Counted from the first letter of the stretch, positions 11,091 through 23,527 are shown. The stretch: 64,000 nucleotides of DNA from Hericium rajendrae (GCA_033439255.1 CM065885.1:2751276-2815275), one strand, 5' to 3'. Translations and numbers: made by a program. Notes: a model not told the origin generated them from the letters alone.

Positions 11091-12560
11091 CCTGATTCCT
11101 GCAAAGTTGTTCTGGAGGAAGGGCACCTACAGATTCTGCTACGCGATGGAGGTGGTTGACGACTTGCAAGGGCGCGTTTCATCTAAAAAGTCGGCGAGTG
11201 ACGCAGCTGGGCGCGTCCTGCCTCCTGATTCTGATCTCGGGACCCCTGACCATACCGCCAGCTATCAGATCCCAGGGCGCCGTCGAAATGGCGCCAATTT
11301 CGAAAGTCGGAACAATTTCCCTCGTGAATTGACCTCGGAAACGGCAGCATCGGATGCTTTCAGATCAAAACTCATCTAGAAAAGCCTATTTCAGCGCTGA
11401 TCGCTTGCCGCGGAGTCAGGGGACCTCCGGCACTTTCTGGTTGGATTAGGCAATCTTCCTCTGCTACTCGGCTTCCCCCCACCAACAACCGCCCTCGCGT
11501 GCGTCAATCACCGGCACCCGCATCACCATCCCGAGGTTACGCGTCCCCAGCCTCCTCAAACGCGGACCTGCAGCCTGTGCGTGCCAGATCCGATCGTGAG
11601 TCATTCCATCCACGGTGCCGCACTTATGCCGGGGCGTACGCGTCCACCTTACGCTTCGTCAGCGCTCGGCACTGTGGCGAGTCGCGACGCGGCGTCGAAT
11701 CGATATCGCGCCTGGGCTGGCCGCTGCACCCACATCTCTGCACCGTCTGCTTCGCGCGACGCACGGCTGCCATTGGCTTTGGAGGTATATTTTATATGTA
11801 ATCGAACCCATGAAAAATGCGATTCAATTGGCTGTTGGTCGGCAGATGAGCCGCGTGTGCTAACGAGGCGTCATGCGGCCACATTTTTCCCAACAGACGA
11901 AGGTTCGATTTGACTCTCGCAGGAAAGATCTCAATCGAAGTCTCGGTTGACCACTCTTCGTTTTGCGGGCCATTCGCATCCGTTATATTGCCGTAAGGCA
12001 TTTCTTGCTTTCTTTCCTTGGGACAAGGAACTGCCAGAATCTGAGCGATTTGCCTGCTAATCCATGGTTGATTTTCCGACGCACCACGCTGCTGTGTTGC
12101 CTGCCGACGATATGCAGCGCGAGCTGCTCAGGGCATTTCCACAGCGTACCTCGAAGACGCAACGAGACCGTCTAACGACCTGATCAGTATGCTTGAGGCA
12201 TGTCCGCGCCGGTAGAGACGATATTTGAGGATTCGCTTGCTCGCACGCTTTTGGACTCGGACCCGACGCCGGCAGGGCGACTGTCCGGTCGCAGATGTTT
12301 GCGTGTTACCAGCGGAGGGACGCGTCGAATAAGCATCCTCCCGATGCCGATGCTCCACGGTGTACATTCGCGCCAGCACGCGCGCGGTAGATGCGCATAG
12401 GAAGATTGAGTGGGACTGCCCCAGTGCGGGGGCCTTCGACCTCAGTCTGTGGGCTGGACAGCCCAATCTGTCCCGTGGACTGTTGTAGGGAGACAACGAG
12501 GCCGCATACACTGACAGCCTGTTATTTTATTCGGGCTGCGAGCATGGCAACAGTGTTGTG
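11091..12560. other. Gene-free stretch
   Basis: Short frames on both strands, none convincing. At 11765-11815 the sequence (CATTGGCTTTGGAGGTATAT, then ATATGTAATC) is the inverted counterpart of 6068-6105. Confidence 0.4.
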
Positions 12561-13150
12561 CTACAGAAGCTGGATTAGAAAGAACTGAAGATAAAATAGG
12601 GACGTTCCATCGCGATGCCTTGCTCGCCGTTTTCGACAGCTCCTGGAACACAGCACGCGCGCCGCTGGCTGGCGGAAAAGACGGATACCGCAAAGTGAGA
12701 CCATCATGGCCCGGTGTATATCGGTGCTCGCGCATCCTAGAGGCCAGCGCTCATGACCACTGCCTTTGTTCTCCAGCTGCGTGCATCGTCTCGGGCGCGG
12801 TGGATCCATGAGAGCGCATCGGCTGGCAGTACGTATCATCTCTTTCCCAGCTTCCTCATTCGTCCGAAGCCTGCGGACGCACGCTACATCCACCGGATCG
12901 TACGGATCCAGACCCATCCTGCGCACGAAGTCCGCGCTCGCAACGAACACAACCGCTCGCACCAGATGTTGGCTATCCACCGACGCAGCATGAGTTCCAC
13001 GCCCCGTTTCGTACCACAGACCGCTGCAAGGTATCAAATAGAAATTCGGATATGGACAACCCCTACCTCTTCAGACGCCGCTCGTCCCAGAGCACCGACT
13101 TGCCACTCCAAATCCAGATATCCACCGCTTGTTTTGGGCAGGCGCTCCCC
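12561..13150 (-). CDS. Unidentified coding fragment (possible two-exon remnant)
   Basis: Two minus-strand pieces join across a well-formed 45-base intron (donor GTAGGG, acceptor TTGCAG, about 13029-13073). They read VDIWIWSGKSVLWDERRLKS, GLWYETGRGTHAASVDSQHL and VRAVVFVASADFVRRMGLDP. Composition looks like a globular protein, but I cannot find a start codon in frame upstream or a convincing end: after RTASRCALM the sequence loses coding character. It lies between the paralogs A and B. It may be a broken gene or one whose other exons I could not place. Confidence 0.3.
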
Positions 13151-13616
13151 AGTGTACCCACCGCATCTGGCCACCTTCCCTTCCCCGCCGCCGTCCCCCG
13201 CACGCCCGATCCTTCTAGCCCTCGCGACTGCCGGGGCCCATCTCCCTCGCGACCGCCCAGTCGGCGCGCCGAACACGGCTGCGCACTGCGCGGCGCCAAC
13301 AAGATAATGACGTGCCTGTGCGCAGTGCACCGCGCGGGCGGCGTCGATTGCGTTCATATTGCTTGCTTCCGTTCAGGAAGAAGGATGCGGACATCGGAGG
13401 CTGCGCGCTGCACTTTTCCAGCCGTCGAGTCGGTGCGGTATCAGGCGCGTCGATATCGGCCTCGACAGCGCGGTGACGGACGGCTCGTGGGGATATTATA
13501 CAGACTGCATTTAGTGCTAGTATGCCTTGTTTTAATGTACGCTTCGAGACGCCGTAGACACCCTGTACAAGCAAAGCAAAAACAAAAGAAACCGAAACCG
13601 CACCGCACCGCACCGC

Positions 13617-15908
13617 TCACTCGTCGAACTTGGCCTCCACCCGCGGCTTGCGCGTCAGATACCCCGCGCGCACGCGGTCCATCGCCTCGCGCGTGATGCA
13701 CCGCCCGAGATACTTGCACACGACCGTCATCTCGCGGTTGTCGACGGACGGCCGCGCGTCGACGAGCGCGGCGAGCTGTGCTGCCGCGGGACCGAACATC
13801 GCGCGCGTCGTGCCGGGGTAGCGCGTGAGGTACTCTTCGAGCGGGATGAACCCCAGCCGGCGCTCGAGCGTCTCGACCAGGCGCGTGCGCAGCGCTGCCG
13901 CGCGCGGGATGTCAGATGGCAGTGAGATGGGGGGAGGGGGGACACACAGTAGGGGTTGGTCTTGATGCCGGCCCAGAGGTGCTCGGGCGGCGCCCAGGGC
14001 TCCTCGCCGGGCGCGAGCACGGCGTTGTGCGTGTCGACGTCGACGAGCACCTGATGCAGCATCTCGCCGAACGACAGCGGCGAGCGGTCCTCGACGTCGA
14101 CGTAGTCGAACGGGCAGATCGTGCTCATCAGGAACGTCCGGTCTGCGCGTGCGTGAGCACGAACAAGAGGACAGAGACGCAGAGGGGAAGACAAAGGCAC
14201 GCACCCTTGATGTTCCACTCGGCGACCCACGCGCCGCAGAGCACCGAGTTGGCGGGGTACAGCACGGACGAGCGGCGCGTGTTGTACGCGACCCACTCCG
14301 CGATGCTCTTCTCGTCCGCGCTGCGCGTCGCCCACTCGGGCTTGCTCTTGTCGCGCCGTGCGCGCGCCTTGGCCCACACGAGCGAGACGTACGTGCGGTG
14401 GTACGGCGAGCGCGGCGGGTCCGTGAAGAGCGGGCGCGCGGCGAAGCCGTGGTCGAGGATCTTCGCGTTGATTTCGGCCCACGTCGTTAGGCCGGCCTGG
14501 TGCTCCAGGACCTGGGCGAGCGTTAGCGAACGGCGGGCGGCGAGACAGGGACAAGACGCGCGCACCTCGGGCACGGCCATCTTGGCGAGCGAGTGCTCGC
14601 GCCAGAGCTGGTCGCACGCGTCGACTAGTGCCGGGAGCTCCTTGCGATCGCGGGTATCCTCAGGGAGGCGCCAGACGGCGAGTTCCATGTCGCGCGCACC
14701 AAGGCTGTACGCGCGTCAATAATCATCAGGCGCGGGTCGACGGCACGTACCGCGCATGCGAGAGGCTGCATGTCTTGCGGTTGTTCTCGAAGAGCTCTTT
14801 GCAGCGCCATTTGCCGATGCCGCCGCGCGCAGAGCCGCCGCCGCAGTTGCTGCACCGGCGGTACTTCTCCAGACACGACGCACACACGACCTGCGAACGA
14901 TAAGCGCCCGCCAGACCCGCCAGCACGCCCACTGACCTCGACGAGGAAGCTCAGCGCGCTGCGCTCCTTGGGCCGGAACCCGCCGTGCCCCTGCACGCGC
15001 ACGCACACGTCGCAGATCGTGCTGCTGCTCGTGTCCTCGAGCGTGTTGCCGCGCTTGCGCGAGCTCGGGCCCGCCTTGACGGGCACGCACTCCTCGCACT
15101 GGAAGAAGAGGTCGAACGGCGTGTCGAGCTCCGCGCGGCTCCCGCGCAGCAGCAGCTTCGCGATGAACTTGCTACACATGCGGCAGTGCGCGTCGCGCTC
15201 CTCGACGAGCCGCGCCGCCTTCTTCTTCGCCGCGGGCACGGGCGTCGCGGCTGGCGCTAGTGCGGGCGTAGGAAGGATGGGCGACGCCGAGGGCGCAGGC
15301 GCGGACGGGGGCGCGGAAGGGCCGGCGACGGGTGTGCCGAAGAAGTTGAAGAGCTCCTGGAGGGAGGGCTGCAGCCAGCTGGCGCTGTCGCCGTTCATGT
15401 CGGTGTCGGGCGTTGGCGCCTGCGGAGACGCGCGTGACAGGTTCTGCGCGTGCGCGAGCGAGACCTCTGCCTCGCGCTCTGCGCGGCGCGCCTCGGACTC
15501 GACGCGGCGCTCCTCAGCGATCTTGAGTTCGAGCTCGCGGATGCGGCGCGTCTCGCGGAGGATATCGAGCTGGATCTGCTGCTCCTGCAGGGACAGCTTG
15601 TTCATGGACGGCATTTCCATTTGCGATGGCTGTTGCTGCTGCTCTAGGTGCTGCTGCCCGCCCATGTGCCCTAGATGCGCGTGCTGCCCGAGGTGCGAGT
15701 GCTGCATTAGATGCGACTGTTGGCCTAGATGTCCGAGATGCTGCTGGTGCTCCTGCTGCAGGCCCTGCAGGGCAAGGGCATCGTCGAAGGGGTGCATGAC
15801 GTCGGCTTGGCGTTGTGGTTGCTGTTGTTGCTGAGGATATTGGTTCTGGTCGAGGAGCCACGGGGCATCGTGCACGGACGAGGGGACGAAGAAGTCGAAC
15901 GATTCCAT
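13617..15908 (-). CDS. Uncharacterised Cys-rich zinc-finger-like protein B (paralog of A)
   Basis: The start is the ATG at 15908 (context ACCATGG). Exon 1 is 14935-15908 and exon 2 ends at 14888 on its 5' side; the stop is TGA at 13617-13619. The product is about 640 residues. The N-terminus is Gln/His/Leu-rich (HLGHLGQQSHLMQHSHLGQH), followed by the same helix as in A (IQLDILRETRRIRELELKIA). The CxxC motifs match A (CRMC, CEEC, CDVC, CASC, CSNCGG), as do RDMELA, SLVWAKARARRDKSKPEW and PLEEYLTRYPGTTRAMFG. One intron present in A, just before the ARTRRDK segment, is absent here, so the copies differ by intron loss or gain. Function unknown; conservation of cysteines between two diverged copies argues that both are under selection. 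Confidence 0.75.
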
Positions 15909-16789
15909 GGTAGTGCACGGGCTAGGTGGGGGGTGGGCGTGCCCTTGGTGATGGTTAATCAGCGCAAACAGGTATATAACCGCCACCACATCAAAACATC
16001 CCTTCATTCTGCTACACCAGGTGCGCGGCTCCTCCGATCGCATCCTACCGCCGCTCGGCGCTTCCCCGAGCCCCGATCACGTAATATCAATTGATGTCCT
16101 CTCCCGGCGGTCAAAGTTTCGCAGGCTGTCGCTGAAAGACACAGAGTCGGAGTTCCGACAAAAACAACACTTGAATATAAAACAATTACCTATCGCAATG
16201 ACTTTGTGATTGTAACGGAGATTGTCATTGACTGTAATACGTACCGTGGGTTCCTAAAGATTCTTCGATGATCTCGACAACCGAAAAGGCAACCTAAATT
16301 TTAGAAAGGATAACGGGATCGGGAACACGGACCATTGAAGCATCTACCGTATCAGACAGAAACATAGTGTGGACAGCTGCAGCCGAAATGCACTGAAAAT
16401 GGCTTAAAAATAGCCAGGATTAGTGATAGAGCTGACAATTCGGTATAGCAGAGCCAACATGGTCTATATGCGTTATAAAGCGGTAGCATTATGTCGTCCA
16501 AGGGGTTTGAGATGGTTATATGCGGAGAGGAAGACGAGCACAAATATTTGAAGACGCGACGACGCGACGCGATCACATGCCTTCTACCTTTTGCTGGCGG
16601 AGATTAAAATTACCTAGTACGAGTCCTTCTTTGCTCCGGTCATGTATGATATCCTCCAATTTGGTTCCAGGGTTTGCAACGTCAGGATCTCTCAGATCTC
16701 AAGGTCTGCCTATTCTCATATAAAGCCAGCTCATCTTTGCCGAGACATCTGGCGAAACAAAGCGGATAACAAAATGGTATCAAGTCGGC
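15909..16789. other. Spacer between gene B and the seven-helix array
   Basis: AT-richer than the flanks, with no supported gene. The part near 15909-16000 is the likely promoter of gene B. Confidence 0.4.
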
Positions 16790-17844
16790 CTAATAGCTCC
16801 CAGACGTGTACGCGATCCTGTGCGCCTCCTCATCTTGGTATGTGCTCGTATACGCGGCGTCCTGAATACCACACCATGCCTTCGCATCGACCACCAGTAA
16901 TGACGCACCGACAAGCCACTCCACGGTGACCTGCAGGATGTAAAACGCGGCCTTCGCACCTGTCGAGTTTGAGTCCGCCGACGGGTGTCCTATCGGATAG
17001 AGCCGGAAAATAGGGACGATAGTCTGTCCAATGCATAGGTTACTGGAAGCCTTGGGTGACGAGGCGACGCGCCACGCACCAACACAAGACTCGTTCCGCC
17101 GAGCCATGCCGAGGTCGACGGGGGTGTGCCCTTGAAACGCGACACCCTCGCACAGAAGAGCACCAATAGGGCTAACACGACCGTCATTATACGCCGAGAC
17201 CGTCCTGCGCAGAAACATGTCAGCTGCAGCCGCACGGATGCAAGGATCCACGCACCGTTCGGTCTTCAGGCTCTGCGCCGCCGTTGCATCCGTCTGGGCC
17301 TTGCTTACGTTGATCCCCGCGACAATTCCCAGTACGCTGTTTCTCGCATCAGCGCTGAGCGATGAGTAGGAATGCAAGCCGCTCACATTGCAACGGTCAG
17401 CGCGAGCTCCATTACCCACGTGATATTCTTCTTCGTGCCGCCAGTGACATCCCCGCCCTCGTTACGGCTCGAATAGTATCCCGCCAGCTTCACCAGCGTC
17501 GACGCGGGCATGAGGTACCCAATGCTGAGGAGGACCTGCTCGACGATCAGCAGCGTCGTGTTGAACGTCCCCGTGCCGCTGCTGACGGCGCGGTAGTTCG
17601 CGATGCCCATGAGCCGCACGATGAACGTCGCGATGCGCACGAGCTCGAAGAGCTGCATGCGCACGAAAGTAAGCAGCAGGCGCGTCGGGGCACGGTATGT
17701 CCGGACGAGGCGGAAGAAACAGAGGAGGGACTTCGCGCCGAAGAGCACGAGGAAGAGGATCGAGGGGAACGTGTCCTGGTGCGCGTTCGGGAGGCCGCCG
17801 GTGAGGGTCCGCATTGCGGACGTGTTCGTTGCGAGCGAGGGCAT
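16790..17844 (-). pseudogene. Seven-helix membrane protein copy 1, single frameshift
   Basis: This copy has the family's four-exon layout. Exon 1 is from the ATG at 17844 to about 17390 ([20 protein letters not shown], then helices 1-4). A short exon 2 reads VLGIVAGINVSKAQTDATAA. Exon 3 is helix 5 and exon 4 ends [21 protein letters not shown] at 16790. In exon 3, at about 17183-17193, the intact copies have two more bases: GCG, then 12 bases, then the GTC codon, where this copy has only ten. The frame is therefore lost in the middle of helix 5 and regained only in another frame (ALLVLFCARVSRF). Everything else is well preserved, so decay is recent or this is a sequencing error. Splice sites are intact. 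Confidence 0.75.
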
Positions 17845-20544
17845 TGCGTGCGGGTGGGATGGGGTATAGATTACGGTAAGAGTGATAAGTTGCGATGAAC
17901 AAGCTTAGTGGAGCGTGTCCGCGCATTCCAGACGAGCCAGCGAGGAAGGGGATAATATTGTATAACCCTCTTAATCGCTCCAAGCCGCTTTGAACTCACC
18001 TCCAGTTGCCTGTGCATCTTCACGGGCAGGTACATTTCTGCAAACCTCGGGCTCCAGGACGCAGCCGTGGGCCGAGCGCCTGCATTGGGCGGTGATCTTC
18101 GTCCTCTGCAACCGATCGTCTTGCTTCTCTACTGATTAGAATCGCACGTCCTATGTCACGGAGAATGACACGCCCTGCGTCCAAACAGGCCCCAGCACCA
18201 AAGCGCGCGGCGCACATCTGCGCTCCAAGCAGGCACGCACGGGCGCTTGCGCGGGCACGGATGTGGTCGGCTGGCGCCCATGTGCTCTTCATGGATTACA
18301 GAATGCTGAACGCGTGTAGAACGCGGCGCGTAAGTATAAATAGTCGAAATAACTGGTGGGGCGGTACAGATAGCTGTTCACGCGCTCGACCGGCAGAGGG
18401 ACAAGAGCGGTCCTCGTGTTTCGGCTTGTTGGCATGTCCTGTAGATAGAATTCAGATGTCGATATGCGGGCGTAAAGGTCTGTGTCGCGCCAAGCAGTGC
18501 ATCGGTGAAGCGCGCGGCTAGGAACATAAGAATATGTCTGCGTCAAGGTGCTATGGGATGCTATACGTTGAATTATAACGCGCGGTTTGAATATACGAAC
18601 ACCGCACTCTGGAAAATCTTCAGTTATTACGAGCGGGTAGGCGGTGTGTCGGCGACAGCGTCGAAAATCCTACCACCCGAATTTGAACGATCCTACTACG
18701 CACGCCGAGCTGGGTTAGCCTCCAACGCAGATCCCGCATCACGTCGGCTTTCTTCCTTCCTTCTGGTGCGGGAGGGCCCGGCTTCTCAGCGGGACCGCAC
18801 ACATTCTGACCCGTAGCCGCGCAGTGAATGATTGCCGGAGGCAGGGTGGGTGCATTGTTTAGTTAGCGGGGTCGCAGTTCGCCCAGGCCGAATGAGATCG
18901 ATCGAGATCGGGATCGCGGGGGTACGTAGGTCGGGCATCATAGAAGTGAGAAAGTAGGAAGGAACGTAGGAACTTGGAGATGTGGATGGATACGGGATAG
19001 CGCGAGCTGATATGGCTCCGCCTCGTCTGGGTGCGCAGGTCAGCGTCGCGGTTGAGCGGTTCTAGGTTCATTCCAAACCGCTCACGTAATCGTGAGAGCG
19101 AGCGGTTCTGCATCGCGGTCGGCTTGTCTGGGTGCGGCTTGAACAGTATATTCGAGGGACGATCTTAACAGATATGGGCTTGGCACGGCGTTATACGCAG
19201 CATCCAAGAGTTATATGTGCGTGAGTAAGCCTTGCAGGAAATCGATGGTCAGAGAAAGGATGCGACATCATGCCCGTGGATGCCCGCTGAAGAATAATGT
19301 AATATCCGATCGGAGGGCGGGACACAGCAGTTGGATATGCGCAGGCCGTAAATTCCGCCGGGCGCGTCGAGGGGCTTCAAGGCGCATCTATGCCTCTGAA
19401 CGCGGTGAGAGTAGATATTGGACTGGCGGGCGTTGGGCGGGAAAAACCCATCTGAGTAAGGAATTCATCCGAAGAGGGTACCACGGGAAATCTCAGTCAT
19501 CATGGCAAGAGAAATAGTCTTCAAAGCTGACTGTAAAGGACGCCTTTCTGCCTATAATATGACCGTACGAGCAGGATCAGAAGTCGGGGCGAGAAACGGT
19601 GACGGTTCAAGACGTTCAAGATCCGTAGAAAGTGGCTCAGATAATCCGTCACTCGTTCCATAATAATGAAGAACAAGGAAAGGCAGGAGATGAATACCGC
19701 ACACACATGGATAAGCCTGAAGTTGCCATGGCAGTCGAAGCAAGGAAGGAAGTTTGATCTTGAAAGTTGGCGTGACTTGCCTTCAAAGGTCGTGACGTCA
19801 CGCGATTCAGTGCTGACGCCGGTGTCACACTGCTGACAGAACTCTTTTATCTTTTCTTCCCAAAGCCTCGTAGACCGTTTAATATTCCAACATTCTAGCC
19901 GGTATAGACTGCTTAGGCAGTGTGCAAGATCGCCGTACCTTCCAGCTCATCGCTGGAATAATTATGTCATGCATGGGCCTGGGTAGCCCTGCATCCGACA
20001 GGGTACGAGAGGTTGTCTTCGTCCGGGCTCGGCAGAGACTTAGTAATTTCAGGGGGTTGCACAGTAACTTTGAACTCCACAGGATCGCAACGATCGTCAA
20101 TTTCGTATGTTGACATGGTCATCGTTATTCCATGTCAGAATTGCTGAACCATTCTTGTATCCCGAGGTCCCACGACATACCCTCCGCGGGTATGCCATCG
20201 TGACGTATAATTGAATGACCTCCGCTCTCTGGCGTGGCTTGACTGCCTCTGTCGCGACGCAGCTCTTTTTATTTGTCCAGCGCGCAGTGAACTTTCCGCC
20301 CATCGGCGCCTTTGAGCCGATCATCATTTTCCAGAGCATGTTTCTTTTCAAAGTCTCGCGCCGTTTCGCGGCGACGGATGCGATATGGGTCACAGATCTA
20401 GATTTCCTTCATTGCACCAGACTTCCTTGCCGCTGCGCACGTATCGTAGACCTGGTATTGAGGCAACAAAAAGCTAAGGCCGCACGCTTACTCGACTAGT
20501 CCATAAATGTTCGTCTCGAATATCGAGACAGATCATCAGTCCCA
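17845..20544. other. Spacer between array copies 1 and 2
   Basis: It contains the upstream block at 18237-18279 and a TATAAATA at 18335, oriented away from copy 1. A perfect TGACGTCA palindrome lies at 19793-19800. No gene is supported. Confidence 0.45.
18237..18279. promoter_or_regulatory. Shared upstream block, copy 1 of 4
   Basis: GGGCGCTTGCGCGGGCACGG followed by ATGTGGTCGGCTGGCGCCC, about 400 bases upstream of copy 1's ATG. TATAAATA begins 98 bases further on, on the plus strand. Confidence 0.6.
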
Positions 20545-21593
20545 TCAGAAACTTCCAGACACATACGCCAGCTTATGTCCCTCCACCGACTCTTGGAACG
20601 AGCTCGCATCACTTGCATCCTCAATCCCACACCACTCCTTTGCGTCCACCGCCAGCAGCGACGCCCCCACCAACCACTCCACGCTCACCTGGAATATATA
20701 AAACGCCGCTTTCGCGCCGGTCGAGTCCGAGTCCGCTGGCGGATGTGCCGTCGTTGCGAGGCGGAATATTGGGACCACCATCTACCAAAGGTCAGTCGAG
20801 CGCGTCGCAACGAGCATTCACTCCACGCACCAGCAGGATGCTCGTCCCCGCCAGCCACGCCGACGTATTTCCAGGTATACCCTTCGTGCGCGACACGTGC
20901 GCACAGAAGAGCACCAGCAGGCCCAGTACGACTAGCACAATGACCGCCGCGATCGTCCTACCAGAAACACCCGTCAGCCCCCGCCACCCGTACAGATCCA
21001 CGAGTCCACGCACCGCGCCGTCTTCACGCTATCCGCCGCGCTCGCGTCCGTCTGCGCCTTGCCCACCTTTGTTCCCGCAATGACGCCCAACACGCTGTCC
21101 TCAGTGTCAGCGCGTCCGCAGCCAAGAACGCAAAGGCCAGCACTCACATCGCGCCCATCAACGCAAGTTCCATCGCGAGCGTGAAGACCTGCTTCCCGCC
21201 CGCGCGCCCGCCGCGGCCCGCATGAAACCCCGCAAGCTGCACGAGCGTCGACGCGGGCATGGCGTATCCGACGCTCAGCAGCACCTGCTCCACGATCAGC
21301 AGCGTCGTGTTGAACGACCCGTCGCCCTTGCTGACGTCGCGGACGTTCGCGATGCCGACGAGCCGCACGATGAACGTCGCGACGCGGACGGCCTCGAAGA
21401 CGTGGATGCGGAGGAAGGCGAGCAGCAGGCGCGTCGGGCGGCGGTACCGGCCGACGAGGCGGTAAAGCGAGAGCAGGCACGTCGCACCGAAGAGAATGAG
21501 GAAGAGGATCGAGGGGAACGTGTCCTGGTGCGCGTTCGGCAGCCCGCCCGTGAGCGTGCGCAGCGCGGTCGTGTTCGTTGCAGGCGAGGACAT
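20545..21593 (-). CDS. Seven-helix membrane protein, copy 2 (intact)
   Basis: This four-exon gene encodes about 300 residues. Exon 1 begins at the ATG at 21593 ([20 protein letters not shown]) and holds helices 1-4, including [20 protein letters not shown] and [20 protein letters not shown]. Exon 2 is short ([20 protein letters not shown]). Exon 3 holds helix 5 ([20 protein letters not shown]) and [11 protein letters not shown]. Exon 4 begins VVPIFRLA, has helix 7 ([20 protein letters not shown]) and ends [10 protein letters not shown]...SGSF at 20545. All four exons join in frame with GT-AG sites. The layout (extracellular N-terminus without signal peptide, seven hydrophobic segments, short tail) is receptor- or RTA1-like, but I cannot assign a family, ligand or activity. 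It is one of four tandem copies. Confidence 0.82.
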
Positions 21594-22469
21594 TGCTGCA
21601 GGTGGGAGTATGGTGTTGCGGTGGGGAGGTGAGGAGAGGTCGCGCGTTCCGGACGAGCGAGAGGGCGTGGAGGGGTATGGCTGTCTCAGTCGCAACTCGA
21701 CTGCTTTATCCCGTCTTCAACTTTCGTAATGCCGGAGTGTACGTCGCGCATGGGTCTGCGTATCGCAGGTGTGGGTTGTACGCTGCACTGCACTCCAATA
21801 TGATGTCTGGGAGACTGGAGACCAGTCTATCATGTGCGGTGATGCTCTCAACGTCAATTTCGCGTCGCGACAGCGCATTGTATGGACAAGTGTTCGCAGG
21901 TACCGACGGGCGCCTGCTCGTGCACGGGTGTGGTCGGTGGGTGCAATAGCAACGCAGATCCTAGAACGCATGTAGAACTTACTATGCGCTTATTGATAGC
22001 CTGCGCGGCGATGCTTTGGATCCATGTTCGAGGACAGCGGGCGCGCATCAGCTGATTGATAAGTGATGTGGATGATAGCGTGTTAGTAGTTAAATTAAGA
22101 AGCAGTGAATACATACGGATTACGCCTGAAAGGGCCACCTGCGTCGGCATGACTATTTTGTTCATTGAATGCCTCCAGCCGAGCAGTATGAGAAATATCG
22201 ACCACAAACAAGCCAGTTTTCCGAGCACGGCTTACGCAGAGGCAATATGAGTTAAAGACGGCAAAGCAGACTTTCCACATACCTGATTCAATCATTCATC
22301 TTCTTGCATACTCTTCGATGTCAGTCGGCCGAAAGTCAATGATATAATATTAAAGGGTATAGAAAGGACAAAGCTTGAAGGCCCTTCCCTGATCCTAGAA
22401 ACACAAAACTCAACTGGTCCATCAGCGTCCATTTCCATTCTTACATCGAGAGACAAATCACCAGTCCAC
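21594..22469. other. Spacer between array copies 2 and 3
   Basis: It holds the upstream block at 21905-21945 and nothing else I can support. Confidence 0.45.
21905..21945. promoter_or_regulatory. Shared upstream block, copy 2 of 4
   Basis: GGGCGCCTGCTCGTGCACGG then GTGTGGTCGGTGGGTGC, about 320 bases upstream of copy 2's ATG. The TATA position is degenerate here (TATTGATAGCC at about 22002). Confidence 0.6.
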
Positions 22470-23527
22470 TCAATAGCTCCCAGACACACACGCCAGCTTA
22501 TGCGCCTCCTCATCCTGGTACGCGCCGACATACCCCGCATCCTCGATCCCACACCACGCCTTCGCATCCACCGCCAGCAGCGACCCGCCGACCAGCCACT
22601 CTACGCTGATCTGCAGGATATAAAATGCCGCCTTCGCGCTCGTCGAGTTCGAGTCCCCGACGGGTGTGCAATCAAATAGAGCCGGAAAATCGAGACTACG
22701 ATCTGTCCATGCACCAGTCAGTCGAGGCTTTGTGCAAGGAAAGACGTGGTACGCGCCAGCACGAGGCTGGTCCCGCCCAGCCATGCGGACATCGAAGCGG
22801 GCGCGTCACGCGCGGTCGAGCACGCGCACAGAAGAGCACCAGGAGGCCGAGGACGACGGTTACGATGACCGCTGAGATCGTCCTGCGCAGAAATACGTTC
22901 GCCCCACCGCTGCACGCAGTATGATACGGCCCACGCACCGCTCCGTCTTCAGGCTCTGCGCCGCGCTTGCGTCCGTCTGCACCTTGCTCACCTTCGTTCC
23001 CGCCAAATTTCCCAGCACACTGCCCCGCGTCCGTCAGCGGCACGTGTGGTAAGAAGTATGAACAACAGAGAACGCACATCGCGTCCATGAGCGCGAGCTC
23101 CATCAGCCGCTTGATATTCCCTTCGCGCCGCCGACAACGTCCCCGCCCTCGCGCCGGCTCGAATGGTACCCCGCAAGCTTCCGGCATCGACGCGGGCATG
23201 AGGTACCCGATGCTGAGCAGCACCTGATCGACGGTCAGCAGGGTCGTGTTGAACGTCCCCGTGCCATTGCTGACGGCGCGGTAGTTCGCGATGCTCATGA
23301 GCCGCACGATAAGCGACGCGCACGAACTCGAAGAGCTGCATACGCCCGAAGGTGAGCAGTAGTCCTGTTGGAGAGCCATAGTTTCGGAGGAGGCGGAAGA
23401 GGCAGAGGAGGGACGTCGCGCTAAAGAGGACTAGGAAGAGGATCGAGGGGAGCATGTCCTGGTGCGGATTTGGGAGGCCGCCCATGGGGATCTGCATTGC
23501 GGTTGTGTTTGTCGCCAGCAAGGACAT
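22470..23527 (-). pseudogene. Seven-helix membrane protein copy 3, multiply disabled
   Basis: The copy aligns along its whole length to copies 2 and 4 but carries several lesions. In exon 1, near 23310, about five bases are lost within the second helix (GTCGC-TTATCGTG instead of GTCGCGACGTTCATCGTG). Near 23180 about two bases are lost after MPAS, and one more just before MELALM. In exon 3, indels follow LVLFCAR and scramble the loop before [11 protein letters not shown]. The donor after that exon reads GCGCGT instead of GTGCGT. In exon 4, one base is lost near 22663 (HPSG instead of HPSAD). The final segment ([20 protein letters not shown]...CVSGSY) is open. The summed indels are not a multiple of three, so no full-length product is possible. 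Confidence 0.85.

Noticed and set aside
11581-11913. Overlapping plus-strand frames
   Set aside because: Three frames are open at once and none extends by splicing. The inverted similarity to 6068-6105 is noted as a finding instead.
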